Origin: Protonemura montana
Lineage: Eukaryota; Arthropoda; Insecta; Plecoptera; Nemouridae
NCBI GenBank assembly: GCA_947568835.1
Contig: OX387611.1
Location: 8,994,001 to 9,058,000 of the forward strand
DNA: 64,000 nucleotides
Reading direction: 5' to 3'
The notes beneath the pieces were generated by a model, which was not told where the DNA came from, searched no databases, and was given only the letters and a program-made list of their open reading frames with translations. Every line of letters starts with the position of its first letter. Position 1 is the first letter of the stretch. Made by a program: the position numbers and the translations under genes. Below, one piece after another: positions 32,816 through 45,298 of the stretch.

Positions 32816-33690
32816 GCTTAGTTCTTTTAATCTAGGCACAGAACCGACAAGAAATTCGAAAATTTCGAGCTTATGCATTGACAATATATTTACTTATTGT
32901 AACAAAGAATGACTTATTTAAAGTTTTAACAACTGTGACACACAGATACAAGCGAGTGTCTATGACCCGGGTTATTAAACCACTATTTCTAAAAAATCAG
33001 TGCGAGCTCATTACTCAAGGCTAAAAGAAACAAGACTTTTCTAACAAAAAGAAGCTTTAGTAAGCAACAAATTAAAGAATTCACAATCAATATGTGTGTT
33101 TTAATTTGGGATTCAGTGATTGCAGCAAACTCAGTGGACGAAAAATTCAAAGTGTTCATGGCGATTTTTGTTTAAGAGGTCATTAAGGCATTTCCTTTAA
33201 GGAGCTTCAAACCAAAAACCCAAGAACAAGTTCAAAATCCGCTGGTTTACTCCATGGCTGAAGTTAACCCGCGGAAAAAGTGATGACAACATATATTCAG
33301 TCAAACTTAAACTTTGCTGACACATTATTCAAACGATGGTATAACACCCTAAAAAAATATATTTATCAATCAAAAAATCATTGCAAAGAAAAATTGAAAT
33401 GACCGTTAATTATCAAAAACAACGAACAAGTGCAAGGCCGCCTGAGACTTGGAAAATTTAGTTGTTCTTCACCAAGCATTCAAAACCCAGATCAAAAATA
33501 TTTGTCAAAACAATGGTTTATAATAAAAATAAAAATAAAATCATAAAAAGACACCCGCAAGAGATTTAAAAAAAATCAATCACAAAAAAAACCTTTCACT
33601 TTTAATTAAAATCTAAACAAAAAATGTTTTTTCCCAAGAGCAAAATTATCTAATTGTAAATGCTTGCAATGATTTACTAAAAAAAAACCT
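32816..33690. other. AT-rich spacer with one R5 arm
   Basis: No gene seen. An R5 fold-back arm lies at 33,455-33,510, and the 3' flank shared with the fragment at 29,640 begins near 33,610. Confidence 0.5.
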
Positions 33691-33699
33691 GCACACCTT

Positions 33700-36600
33700 T
33701 CATTTAATACTTTGCCTAGCAGTGGAATTGCTCTGTTTCATCTTCATGGAGCCGATCGCCTGTTTCCAAAGCGTCCTAGTGTTTTTGTCAAGAAGAATAA
33801 AGAAGAACGAAAGCATAAACAAATGAAAAGAAGCCGTGATAAGGAACAAAAACTCAAACAAAAACTCGCTGTTGATGATTCCCTCCTCAGAAAGGAAGTG
33901 AAACAACCAAGTAAAGCCAAACAAGAAGAAAATAAAAATGCTTGTACTCAAGCGACGAAGCTGTTCTGCACGGTCATTGGTATGTTTGCGAACTTCTATC
34001 GTTTGACCACATTTGATCCAACCATAGATGTGGTTCAGAATAATCAAAAAGATAAACAAGTTAGCAATCAGGATCAAGCCAGCAGGTGCTTGTACGGTAG
34101 CCTCAAAGGCAATACCTTCCGGATAACAGTAACCTCTGTTGGACAATACAGACCTGTAATATCCAACATCCAAGCTTAAAAGAATAATGATTGGAATGAA
34201 AGGTAATCCCCAAGCTATCGCAGATACTTTCAAGACCAGATGGTTAACTGTCTTGTTGCCAGAAATAGTAGTAAGCCGTTTAACTTGCAAACTGGACAAA
34301 ATCATCATCCAAAAGAACATGGCCAGAAAGGAGTAATGCCTGACAACTCCAATAGCAACACAGGCAACACTTTTCGCATCAATACCACTAAAATTGTTAA
34401 AAAATCCAATGAAAAGATTGACAGTGAGTGCGGCTATCATTTGAAGGAAAATCTGGTGACCTTGATCCTTTCTCCAATTAGGAAATAAGACTGCAGTAAG
34501 AATGACACTGACTAGGCCAAGGGCAGACATTATGCAGACAAATACTATTACAATGATAAGCGTTTTGTTGCTCGCTAGGTAGGTGCTTAAACTTGCATCA
34601 AATCCGTAGATAATGTACGATGAGGAGACCAGTGTCGGTTCTTGGTGCATTTTTTGACATCGACAAACAAGCATATTGTCACGTGATGACTTCAGAATAC
34701 GACAGTTACCTTCTAGCCATTCGTCAGAGGCAAAATCTCTCTCCGCGCATTTGCCTCGTAGCGTAGGCGAGCGAAAAACTGGCGTAAACGCAATGTCAAC
34801 GTAGTCATCTTCGTCTACTAACGAATAAGATTCGTCTCTTGAGAATGATACCTGAATGAAAGACATCCAGCTGCCTAACGAGCTATCTAGCGACAGTTGA
34901 TCGGCAGAATCTAAATGTGCTCCATAAGTGTTAATTGCTAAACGTGTGCTGTGGAATGAAATTGAATCGGAAACAGTGACTACGATGTGAAAAGAGGTAA
35001 ACGACATGCTCATGTTATTGTGGTTGAGTTGATGTAAAGTGGTTGTGTTCATGTTCTCGATACAAGGTAGGGACAGGGCCAAGCCAGTAACGGGGTTAGT
35101 GGTTTGACCCTCTGCGATGAGTATATTGAATAATGATAAGTGCATTAACATGGTTGAGTTTCCAATTTGTAGGTGTGTTTTTATTAAAAGCTTTGCTAAG
35201 CTCAAGGGTAGTGAATAGAACAAAAGTCTACCTAACGAGGCCTTTGATTTTTCTCGAACGTGAAGTGATATGAAAAAATTTGTCTGTATCACTAATTGTT
35301 TTATGTCGAATTCAGCTGAAGTATTCAACCAATCGGCAAGGTGTTTATGGTTGAATGCGCAGAGGATGTCAATCGTATGCAACGCTTTGTCAAACTCCTC
35401 CGGACTCAAGACAGCTATTTTCATGGCACTTTTGTATACTATATCACACTGTTTCCAGTTGATCTTCCAAATAATGGCCTGACTCCAGATTGCGCCGAGT
35501 TTTTCGTCCCAAAAGCATTCTCTTGAAGTGATCGTTGTATTAACTAAGTCCACTTTGACATCGATTGCACCTTTAACAACCAAAGCAAAATATTAAATTC
35601 GTTTCATTTTCTCATTTCTGTGGAATCTTACATGTCAGTGAAATCCAGCAGCATAACTTACCAGTACTCTGAAATTTATCAATCATATTATTAGTTATTT
35701 TTTTGTCTTTAACACACTCAGTGCTCAGCTTAATCAGGGTTATGTCAAAATTTTCAATGATTTTGTGATCAAGATTCTCGTCGTTCCAGTGGATATAATA
35801 GTGCCAGTCCATTTTGTCTCCCTCTCGATCGTAAAAGACATTAACAACAGCCTTGTGGTCGTCGTTCAATTTCGCCCGATGCCAGCGCAGTGTTTCAACC
35901 GAGATTTCGAAGGCCTTCGCCAGATCGCCTAGCAATCGGATCGTGAGGTCGCTGCCGTTCGCCACGAGGCCGATGTCGTCGACGCTGTCATGACTGACTA
36001 GTTCAAGGTCATAAGCGTATATAGAGTTGTTGTGCGGCGGATATACTGTTTGGGTGATGACATTGAATCGAGTTGCCATTTGGCAGATGCCACAGTTGTA
36101 TTTAGCGTCTTTTGCAGCCACGATTGGCTTCAAATCTGGCCAGTTAAGTGCACAGTAAATATCTTCTTCGTTAGCGTTTTGTCCAATTGCCAAAGTTAGA
36201 CTTTCACAAGGACTTTGAGTCTAAAATAAAAATTATATTTTTGTTTAATATTAAATTAGATTTTTAGGTCCAAACATTAATTTAACTTGTCCAAATTGGC
36301 AAAAAATGTGTTAAATACTTGATCTCGATCACTGATTACACAATTTAGAGAGGGAAATTCAAAAATGTATCACTATTCACTAGTTTTTACCCGATATTTC
36401 GTGCTTGATGTGCATGTGCTCTCTTCATGGTCATAGATAAATGTTCGAAGAAAATTCAGTACTTTACATAATTTAAAATAGGTACAGCAATAGTTATTTA
36501 CATACTTTAAATTGTTTTTACCTGGTTAAAATTTATATCAGTGCTTGACCAAATCACAGAATCACCATCGTTCACTTTACCAATCGGGACTAAGCTGCCT

Positions 36601-38306
36601 TTTGGACACAAAGCCATTTCTTCGGGTTTAAGACTCTCAAACTGTGTTGCCAAAGAGTAACCAGGTTGCATTGTGTTACAAAGTTGGTCTATTTCCTTCC
36701 AAGAAAGGCCTTTTTCAGAGGTAACTTTCATTAAAGGCTCATTTTGAGTGTAGTACGAATGAATGCATTTTATTTCACTATTGTTGGAAACTGCTGCTGG
36801 TGTTGCCAGGTGCGTCACTGAAAAAGTTTAAAAAAACAGAACAAACACCTTGATTAATAATTGTGTTTAAAGACGCACTGGTAAGTCAACGGGCCCGATG
36901 ACACTGGTCTAATGGCGCTAGTGACTTAGTGGATTATGATGATAAACCGAACATAGACTAGAGGCAAGGAGAGAAAAACCGACGACGGCACTTATTCTTC
37001 AGGTGTCGACTAGCATCAAGGGGACCAACGGCTTATCGTCCCTTCCAAAGGACGGTTAAACGCGAACAACAGGATTCCACAAATCCATGCTCGATGATGT
37101 CGAGCAAACCCACTGGGTTTTCACCAGCTCCGAGCGAGAGCGTTCTCACCTGAACTAATGATTACGAGCTGTGAGTGTATTTTTTTGTTTTTTAATTGCA
37201 CCTTAAAAATAATCTGCGCAAAAAAGTGCACCGTGAGTGACCCAATAGCAAGCAACTCTGCCAATCCAACACGTGAAAGTTTTACTGGGTCAGAGACAAA
37301 GACCCAGTCGAACACATGAAAGTTGCACTGGGGCAAAGTCACATGGCCAGTCGAACACGTGAAAGTTGCACTGGGGCAAAGTCACATGTCCAGTCGAACA
37401 CATGAAAGTTGCACTGGGGCAGAGTCACATGCCCAGTCGAACACGTGAAAGTTGTACTGGGGCAGAGTCACATGCCCAGTCGAACACATGAAAGTTGCAC
37501 TGGGGCAGAGTCACATGCCCAGTCGAACACGTGAAAGTGACACTAGGGCAGAGTCACATGCCCAGTCGAACACGTGAAAGTTGCACTGGGACAGAGTCAC
37601 ATGCCCAGTCGAACACGTGAAAGTTGCACTGGGACAGAGTCACATGCCCAGTCGAACACGTGAAAGTTGCACTGGGACAGAGTCACATGCCCAGTCGAAC
37701 ACGTGAAAGTTGCACTGGGGCAGAGTCACATGCCTAGTCGAACACGTGAAAGTTGCACTGGGACAGAGTCACATGCCCAGTCGAACACGTGAAAGTTGCA
37801 CTGGGGCAGAGTCACATGCCCAGTCGAACACGTGAAAGTGACACTAGGGCAGAGTCACATGCCCAGTCGAACTCTCAGATTGCCCCAATTGTGCACACCC
37901 GGAGCTCACTGGGGCAGCCAGTCGAATACATTATGAGGTTTTTTGAGTGATTATGAGATTAACACAGAAAAACACGTAAGTGCAAATTACACTCTTACGT
38001 ATTATCAACGTGGCAGTTAACTTCAAATGTATATCTAAAACTATTTGAAAACCCTGGCCGAAAAAAGCATAGAACGATAATAAATAGTAGTTAACGATAA
38101 ACGATAACCAATCTCTAGGTTACATTCTTATAGAGACACTATCGAAATTGACCATAATTGACTTTAGCCTCAAACCGAAATTGACTTAAGAAAATACCCA
38201 TAAACCTAAAAATCGTGTCATCCAAAATACCCTAGTAAACACAGTTAAAAAAGATTTAAGTTTTTTTTAATAGCTTACCAATCACAAATACCAGTTTGAA
38301 GAGCAT
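33700..38306 (-). CDS. Adhesion-GPCR-like receptor, complete four-exon gene
   Basis: Exons: 38279-38306 (28 nt, ATG and leader MLFKLVFVI), 36522-36817, 35662-36220 and 33700-35570. All junctions are GT/AG and phases agree (1, 0, 1). The total is 2,754 nt, 917 residues. A signal peptide is completed across intron 1. Residues about 30-180 resemble a divergent C-type-lectin-like fold (GLSWKEIDQLC, then VIWSS, then NCGICQ). A long ectodomain follows, then a GPS-like region from Cys569 (GNCRI ... LVCRCQ), and seven membrane helices at about 630-890 with a short tail. The His-Leu-Thr/Ser cleavage site is absent (CRCQKMHQEP), so self-cleavage is unlikely. The role is presumably as a cell-surface receptor; the ligand is unknown. 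Intron 1 carries a SINE and a 43-bp minisatellite. Confidence 0.85.
36870..37105 (-). mobile_element. 5S-SINE body in intron 1 of the receptor gene
   Basis: A headless copy with 'gacactggtctaatggcg', 'ggaccaacggcttatcgtcc' and 'ggattccacaaatccatgct'. Confidence 0.6.
37240..37875. repeat. 43-bp minisatellite, array 2, in intron 1
   Basis: About 14 units of the same 43-bp repeat as arrays 1 and 3. The sequence on both sides also matches array 3, showing that the whole block moved or duplicated together. Confidence 0.9.
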
Positions 38307-38309
38307 TAT

Positions 38310-39460
38310 TTTACTTGCAAACTCAAATAGACTAGCGAAATTGAATGGTTTCCCTGAACTGATTTGAGTGTGGGGTTTCCTTTGCGTAGGGCCTGAAATT
38401 ATGTCGAGGTGATAACAGCGACAGGGAAATTGTGATTACTGCCACGTAAAACTGGTCGCTCAATTACTTAACTAATTTCATGAAAAGCCGATGGAAACCA
38501 ATTTTAATTTGGTTTTCAAAGGAGATAGGTGCTTACAATTAAAAATGTTCACCAATTTTTGTTCGGATTATTTAATTGTTTCTCATGTGTTTATGATTTT
38601 AAAGGAATTTCTCGTGAGCTAATCATCAAAATTTAAATTATTAATTATTAAATACATTATTATTCTAAATTAAACACAGTATTAACTAAAGGAATTAGTG
38701 ATTATAATAAATTGTCAAAGGAAATTAGGAATATAAAAACTGTAAATAAATTTAAGACTAAATTGTACGAGAAATTTAAAGAGGACGAAGATGATGTACG
38801 ATGATGTAATGTTAATAGTAACGTGTAGTAATGTAATAGCTAAAAAATCTAAATAAAAACCATAAGAACAAACAAAACAAAAAAAGATTATGTATAAGTA
38901 TAATAATAAGTTTTTGTTAAAACTAGTGCTGAGGATCAATCAAGTAGACATGAGTCTAAAAACCATCATCAAAAGTATATATTTGGCAATTAAGATTCGT
39001 TTAACGTAATATGTAATGCACACACATTCATTAATTTAACAACCTTAAATGTAAAAACCATGTGTCATGAGACCAATGAAACTATGAGAGGGTCCAGCTT
39101 AATCTTTGGTTCTTGAGGCTGATAATGTTGTTGAACTTTTCGCTTTTATTAAGCAATAATATAATGCAAATGAAAAATAGTTTAATTAAGCACTAATTTA
39201 CTGGGTACCAGTTTATGAGAGATTTAAAGTCTTCCTCATATTAAAAAAAATTTGTCTATTGCAGGCATTTGCAATGTTGACCAGTTTTTTTTTATGCATA
39301 AAATGGATCTAACGTTAAATTGAAGTTACTCGAGATTGAATGGTTGTGACATGGTAGAGTGTCACAAGAATCAGAGTGACTCAGCCTCTTGGTCCTACTC
39401 CTTGGAGATCCGTCATTCACTTTTGAGTAAAATTACGCAGAAAAAAGTAATTGAAAACAA
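38310..39460. other. Upstream flank of the receptor gene, repeats only
   Basis: AT-rich. An R5 arm lies at 38,915-38,970 and a tRNA-SINE body (headless) at 39,260-39,425. The sequence just upstream of exon 1 has no clear TATA box. Confidence 0.5.
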
Positions 39461-39464
39461 GTAT

Positions 39465-40443
39465 CCTAAAATGAAAGAAAAAAGGAAATTGCGCTTACGT
39501 AACGCTAGGCATTAAGTGCTGAAATACGTCAAATAATATATAAATACTTTCAGATAATTGCCAGATAATTGTCAGAGATAATCGTGACACATATATTCGT
39601 GGCAAGCGGATAGGAAGGTGGTTATTAGAACGATATCCTGGAATGAGCATGGTCACTTTTAATTGGCCGCCATATCAACAAAAGTGGCCTTATTTTCAAT
39701 AATGGACAACAAAACATTGTTTTTAATACGGAGTTACTTCGCAGAAAATGTGTTCATTGTTTTTTCTTTAATTAAGGTGCAGGAAAACTTTGATTGATAT
39801 AAAAGAAAACTGTCTCTTTAGTTCTGTACTGTAATGCTCTTGTTGAACACGTTCATCACTAGATATGTTGAAATGTCGACAATTATTTAAAACCTAGCAG
39901 ATCAAAACATTCTTTCGATTTTCGCTCGAAAATCTCTCGAAGAATCGCTGACAGCCGCATCCGAGCTGATACGCGCTCTCAGTTCCAAAAAAACTTCTAT
40001 GGATCCAAAGATTGATTTGTGGTGTTTAACGACGCAATGTTTTGACAACTGACCCTGCAGCACTAGTCTAATGGCGTCGGTGAATAAGTGGATGATGATG
40101 AGCATGATGATGAACCTAACCTGGCCTATAAGGTAGAAGAGGAAACGCAATGCCGGAAAATAGCCTTCTCCTGTCGAAGAGCACCAAGGGAACCACCGGA
40201 TTAACGTCCCTTCCGAAGGACGGTACAAATCAAAGAGCGGGATTCCTCTACAAATCCATGCTGTCGAGAGGTTGATAAGCAAGGCGAGTGAAGTTGCTGT
40301 ACTAACTTTCATCCCTCCAACCTCTCTGTCGAACAGAACTAGTCATGTGCATAATGGTCACTACCCCAATACCTTACCCGGCGCAGTGTTGCTTAGCTTA
40401 AATGATTTTACGAAAGCCGGTGTTTCAAATACCATTAACTGTT
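39465..40443. repeat. Large inverted repeat, left arm
   Basis: Almost identical to the reverse complement of 50,632-51,612. It includes a 5S-SINE and the adjoining repeat R2. Confidence 0.85.
40015..40437 (-). mobile_element. 5S-derived SINE, full length
   Basis: The tail ('gtggtgtttaacgacgcaat', 'ctagtctaatggcg'), body and 5S head ('gtgttgcttagctt' to 'gccggtgtttcaaa') are all present. The copy is near identical to that at 50,653-51,070. Confidence 0.75.
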
Positions 40444-40849
40444 CTCTGTATGGTTTCTATTCATGGTCGATTTTATAGCTAGTGTTGATTTTAGAGCCAA
40501 TTGGTATTGTGCAATTGCTAATGGTTTTTAAACCATGTCACGTGGGCATTTCATCTTAAACACCCTTTAATTGTTACAATTATCTAATCTGACACAAACT
40601 TACACAAAAAGCGGTCATGTTTTGTGCTGAATCACAAGTGAACACTGAAACTTGCGACAGGCTTGCACCAGGGTGGGTTTTAAACTTGCTCAATGACGTC
40701 ATGCTATCCACCGGGCTTGCACCAGCTCTGAGCGAGAGCGCACTCACCCGAACCATTGATCACTAACTGTCAGTTTATTTATTTGTTTTTCAATTGCACC
40801 GTACAAATTATCTGCGAAAATAAAGTGCATCGGTAGTGACCCGAGAGCG

Positions 40850-41350
40850 AGCAACTCAGCCAGTCGATCCCGTGAAAGTTGCAATGGGACATAGTCACAT
40901 GCCCAGTCGAACACGTGAAAGTTGCACTGGGGCAGAGTCACGTGCCCAGTCAAACACGTAAAATTTGCACTGGGGGAGAGTCAAATGCCCAGTCGAACAC
41001 GTGAAAGTTGCACTGGGGCATAGTCACATGTCCAGTCGAACACGTGAAAGTTGCACTGGGGCAGAGTCACATGCCCAGTCGAACACATGAAAGTTGCACT
41101 GGGGGAGAGTCAAATGCCCAGTCGAACACGTGAAAGTTGCACTGGGGCAGAGTCACATGCCCAGTCGAACACATGAAAGTTGCACTGGGACAGAGTCACA
41201 TGCCCAGTCGAACACGTGAAAGTTGCACTGGGGCAGAGTCACATGCCCAGTCGAACACATGAAAGTTGCACTGGGACAGAGTCACATGCCCAGTCGAAAA
41301 CGTGAAAGTTTCACTGGAGGAGATTCAAATGCCCAAACGAATACCTAGAT
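40850..41350. repeat. 43-bp minisatellite, array 3
   Basis: About 11 units with the same core. It lies downstream (minus strand) of the orphan receptor exon 1, in the position array 2 holds in the complete gene. Confidence 0.9.
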
Positions 41351-41635
41351 CGCCCCCAGTTCACATTTGGAGCGCACTGGGGCAGCTAGTCGAATACATT
41401 ATGAGATTTTAGATTGTTAAAGAAATTACACTCATTCCTCTTATCCACGTGTCTGTTTACTTCAAAATAATATCTTAACAAACATAAACTAAAAAAAGCA
41501 CGACAATAGTTGCCAATTTATATGTAATTTTTTTAAAGGACACAGTTAAAAATATCCACCGACCCAAAAAATCTTTCATCTCAAAATACCTTAGCATACA
41601 CAATTAAAAAAATATAAAATTTTTAAATAGCTTAC

Positions 41636-41663
41636 CAATCACAAGCACCAGTCCAATTAACAT
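41636..41663 (-). pseudogene. Orphan exon 1 of a receptor copy
   Basis: A 28-nt exon with ATG, the hydrophobic leader MLIGLVLVI and the same GTAAGCTA donor in the same phase as the complete gene. The flanking intron also matches. No exon 2 follows on the minus strand before the inverted-repeat arm, so the remainder was deleted. Confidence 0.75.
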
Positions 41664-43200
41664 TTTTGGATTGCGAAAAATACGGACGAACTAGCATACT
41701 TGTATGTTTTTACGCTACTGATTGCTAAGTATTATTTCCTTCGCTTTGAGCCTGAAATTTTTCCGAGTTGATAACAGCCACGGGAACATAATGACTACTT
41801 CCATGTTAAACAGGACGCACTATGACTTGGCTAATTCCAAGAAAAGCTGGTTTAATCAATTTTAATTTGGTTTCTAAAGAGGAAAGTTACCTACGCACTT
41901 AGCTTTAATATAGTGATTTCATACAATACAAATGTCATAAGTGCATAAGTAATAAATAGTTCCATATTGTTTTTTCATTGTATTGAACGTTCTTGCTTTT
42001 TTTAATGATAATATCAGTTATTGATAATTTTCATAAATTGCAAATAAAAAATACTTTGTTTAAGCACCAATTTACTGGGTACCTGTTTTTGAGAGATGTT
42101 TAGTGTTCCTCGTTATAAAAAAAATTTGCGTATTGCAAACATTTGCAATGTTAACCAGTTTTTTTTTAGCAAAAAATGGATCTAACTTATATTTGAAGTT
42201 ACTCGAGATTGACAGGTTGTGACGTGATATAGCGTCACTAGAATCAGAGTGACTGTGAGCATTCACAGCCTCATGGTTCTACTCCTTGGAGATCCGTCAT
42301 TCTCATCAAATACACTAAAATCGTCTCAAAATGGATGTGTCCAAATAGCTCAATTAGTTATAGCAACACCCCTGCGATAGGTGGAGATCGGGTTTTAAAC
42401 CAAATTGGATTCACGTTTTGTTTTGTGTCCTTAAAAATAAAATAAAATTTTAAAATCAACCAGCTACATTTTACAAAATAAATTAATATTTTCGGGCAAT
42501 ATAGCGGAGATTTAGCACTCTTAAGATCGATATTTCAGCGATCCGTTAAGTAATTAACAAACGTTTAGTTTGTTATGTGTAAGCGAGTAGTATAGATGTT
42601 AGAAAAACTAAGCATAGATATAAAAACTTGAAATTAAGGCAGGCATAATCCTTTTCTCAACATTACCGACAATACCATGTGCCTAAAAAAAGTATCGATA
42701 TAAAATTCAATCCATATGCTAACGACAAAACACCACGGTTACCAATTGTCAAATAAATAAATACTTTGGTACGCTCAAACAATATGAAGACAAATTTTAG
42801 CCGAAAATGTCGCGTATTTTTGGTATTTGGTGGGGGGGGGGGGGTGTTAGAAGGTGGTTGACTGTAATACAGCCCCTCCCAGCAAAAACACTCATGAGCC
42901 GCCACTGGCTTTGATCACTTTGATAAACCAGAAATATAGCTCTTACCTCATCTAAAATGGTTTAAATTTTAACTGCCGGATGCTTTGGATTCTTTCGAAA
43001 TATTTATTGCAATTTTCTTTGTGCAAACGTTCAGCCAAACCATAAATTACATTCTCAGCCTTACAATAAGCAAATGGTTTCTTATTATGATCTTATGGAC
43101 CTTTTTTCCTGGTTGCACAATAACTGATATCATATCACAAAACACAGATCAATCTAATCGCTCAGAACACTCATGGCAGCTGCGAGCGCAGTGGGGTATC
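41664..43200. other. Spacer with a tRNA-SINE
   Basis: A tRNA-SINE body runs from 42,070 to 42,410, with a degenerate tRNA-like head at 42,339-42,400 ('gtgtccaaatagctcaatta', 'aggtggagatcggg'). A G-run lies at 42,831-42,844. No gene is seen. Confidence 0.5.
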
Positions 43201-43620
43201 CACTAAAACTACATTTTTTAAAGGAAAATTTATCGAAAATTTATTAAGAAATCAAAGTTTACGAAAATTGACACACAGCCTAAAGGAAGATGCAAACTGA
43301 AACATACTTTTGAGTAAAATGACCCCGCAAACGGTCATAGAAAGCAAGGATCCTAAAATGAAATAATAAATAAAATTGCGATAAGGTTTCATATGGTAGA
43401 AAGGTCGGAATACGTCAAAAAATGTAGAAATGCTATCAGATAATTGTCACCTTGAAGTTAGAGACCATGAAAGTCGACACTGAAATCGTGGCAAGCCGAT
43501 AGGAAGGCGGTGATTAAAACGATAACCTGGAATGAGCAGGGTCACTTTCAATTGGCCACAATATTCACAAAAGAAGCCTAGTTTTCAAAAATAGACAACA
43601 TAAAACTGCAGGAAAATCTT
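42940..43620 (-). repeat. Dispersed repeat R2, minus copy
   Basis: Shares 'tggcagctgcgagcgcagtg', 'gatcctaaaatgaaa' and 'gcaagccgataggaaggcgg' with 51,420-51,870, 53,460-53,990 and 54,860-55,030. Confidence 0.55.
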
Positions 43621-43724
43621 GATTGATTTTAAATAATCAATTTTGACGAATCGCTGGCAGCCGCATCCGAGCTGATACGTGCTCTCATTTCCAAAATAAC
43701 CTCTTTGGATCCAAAGATTGATAT

Positions 43725-44140
43725 GTGGTGTTTAACGACGCACAGTTTTAACAACTGACCCTGCGGCCCTGGTCTAATGGCGTCTGTTTATGAGAGGTTG
43801 ATGATGATGAAGATAATGCATTCAATATTGTTTAGAAAGGAAGGAGGGGAAACCCAGTGCTGGCACGTAGCCTACTCCTGTCGAAGAGCACCAAGGGCTT
43901 AACATTCCTTCCGATGGACGGTACAGCTAATACAGCAGGATTCATCCACAAATCCATGCTGTCGAGAGGTTGATAAGCAAGGCGAATGAAGTTGCTGTAC
44001 TAACTTTCATCCCTCCAACCTCTCTCCCGAACAGAACTGGTCATGTGCATTATGGTTACCCATCCAATACCTGACTCAGTGCGGTGTTGCTTAACTTCGG
44101 TGATCTCACGAGGCCGTGTTTCCAACACGTCAAACCGTTC
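43725..44140 (-). mobile_element. 5S-derived SINE, full length
   Basis: Same order of tail, body and 5S head as the other copies; the head lies at 44,055-44,135. Confidence 0.7.
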
Positions 44141-44380
44141 AGTATTTTGGATCCAAACCTCATTGAGAACTATCAGTACGAAATTCGTGGAGTCTTTAAG
44201 GACCTTGAACTTATCTTTTGTCGCTTCCATGTCAGCTGCCCAGCATCAATAAAAAAATGTTACAGTATCTAAGAAGCGTGGAGTACCAAAAACGCAGAAG
44301 TCGCCAACGACTTGGTCTCAAACGCCGTCTTCTCGAACAACTTCACCGACGAGGTGGCGATGACGTCAGACATACCCCTC

Positions 44381-44765
44381 GTTATTTATTTATTTATTGC
44401 TGTGGACGGTACATCATATCTGTATGACCGTAATAAGAATTACAATAATATGATAGTATAAAATAGTATATTATTTTAATAAATATATAAAGTCTTCATT
44501 GTGGAGGTGCCAGGGGGCCATGGTGCATCGTGGTGAAATATTCCTCGAGGTTGTAGTAGGGGTTTGGATGAGGAAGTTTCGTAGGTAGGAGTCGAATGGA
44601 GTCGTTGGATGGATTCTTTGATGTGAGTTGGCAGGTGGTTGTGTATTTTTGTACATTAAAAGAATATGTGCTTCTTCTGGTTTCCTGAGTGTGATTGGTG
44701 GAGTTGAGGGGGAAGAAGTGGGGATGAGTTCGGAGAAGGGTGCTTGCTAATTAAATAAAGGTGAA
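44381..44765 (-). mobile_element. LINE 3' fragment
   Basis: The minus strand reads like a LINE RT C-terminus in shifting frames (NHLPTHIKES, then DSYLRNFLIQTP), followed by a (AAAT)n tail (plus-strand TTATTTATTTATT at 44,381-44,398). Confidence 0.45.
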
Positions 44766-45019
44766 GGTGAGGGTTAAGATTTTGTAAGTGATGAAACGTT
44801 GACATCGATAAATGTCGGGAAATTAACGACACGTTTAAATTGATGAATGATATTGTTCGGACAGACTTTTTCTTCCGGCCAACTCGAGAACCGAAGAGTA
44901 ACATTAAAGTGGAGGGGTCGTCGTGAAACGATCAACAGGGCTCGTGGACCGATGTCTTATGCTAAATGGACGCGATGAGGTATGGCTTGTGTCATGTTGT
45001 GACCTCACCAATCGTAGCG

Positions 45020-45240
45020 TAACGCGAGTATTTATCTATAAGTACACGGACTCTGATGAGAAGACAAGGGGGAGAAACAATCGTCTACCTGTTAAACGTC
45101 GTCGACCGGATTAGTTGTGATTGCCGCTACGGTGCTATTGTTTGCAAAATAGCGACAGGAAATCGGCAACAAATTCTCTTTGTATCGGGTTGTATCGCCT
45201 CCATCTCCCTTTTCCGGATGAACTAGGGAACAAAATCAGA
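45020..45240 (+). pseudogene. Broken copy of the type II membrane exon
   Basis: Matches 30,065-30,296 over its length. The start codon is ATA instead of ATG, the reading frame contains an in-frame TAG and the donor GT is lost. Confidence 0.55.
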
Positions 45241-45298
45241 TGATTTATTCTTTAATTGGAGTTTAATTTGAGTTAAATTGCATTAGATAATAAAGAGA

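Noticed and set aside
33712-34179. 155-codon plus-strand frame
   Set aside because: Antisense shadow of the seven-helix exon of the receptor gene; the same shadow appears at 50,179-50,805 and 29,735-30,010.
39902-40312. 136-codon frame, also at 50,765-51,175
   Set aside because: It lies wholly inside a 5S-SINE and is duplicated only because the inverted arms are.
44656-44904. 82-codon minus-strand frame
   Set aside because: Overlaps a LINE 3' fragment in the wrong frame.
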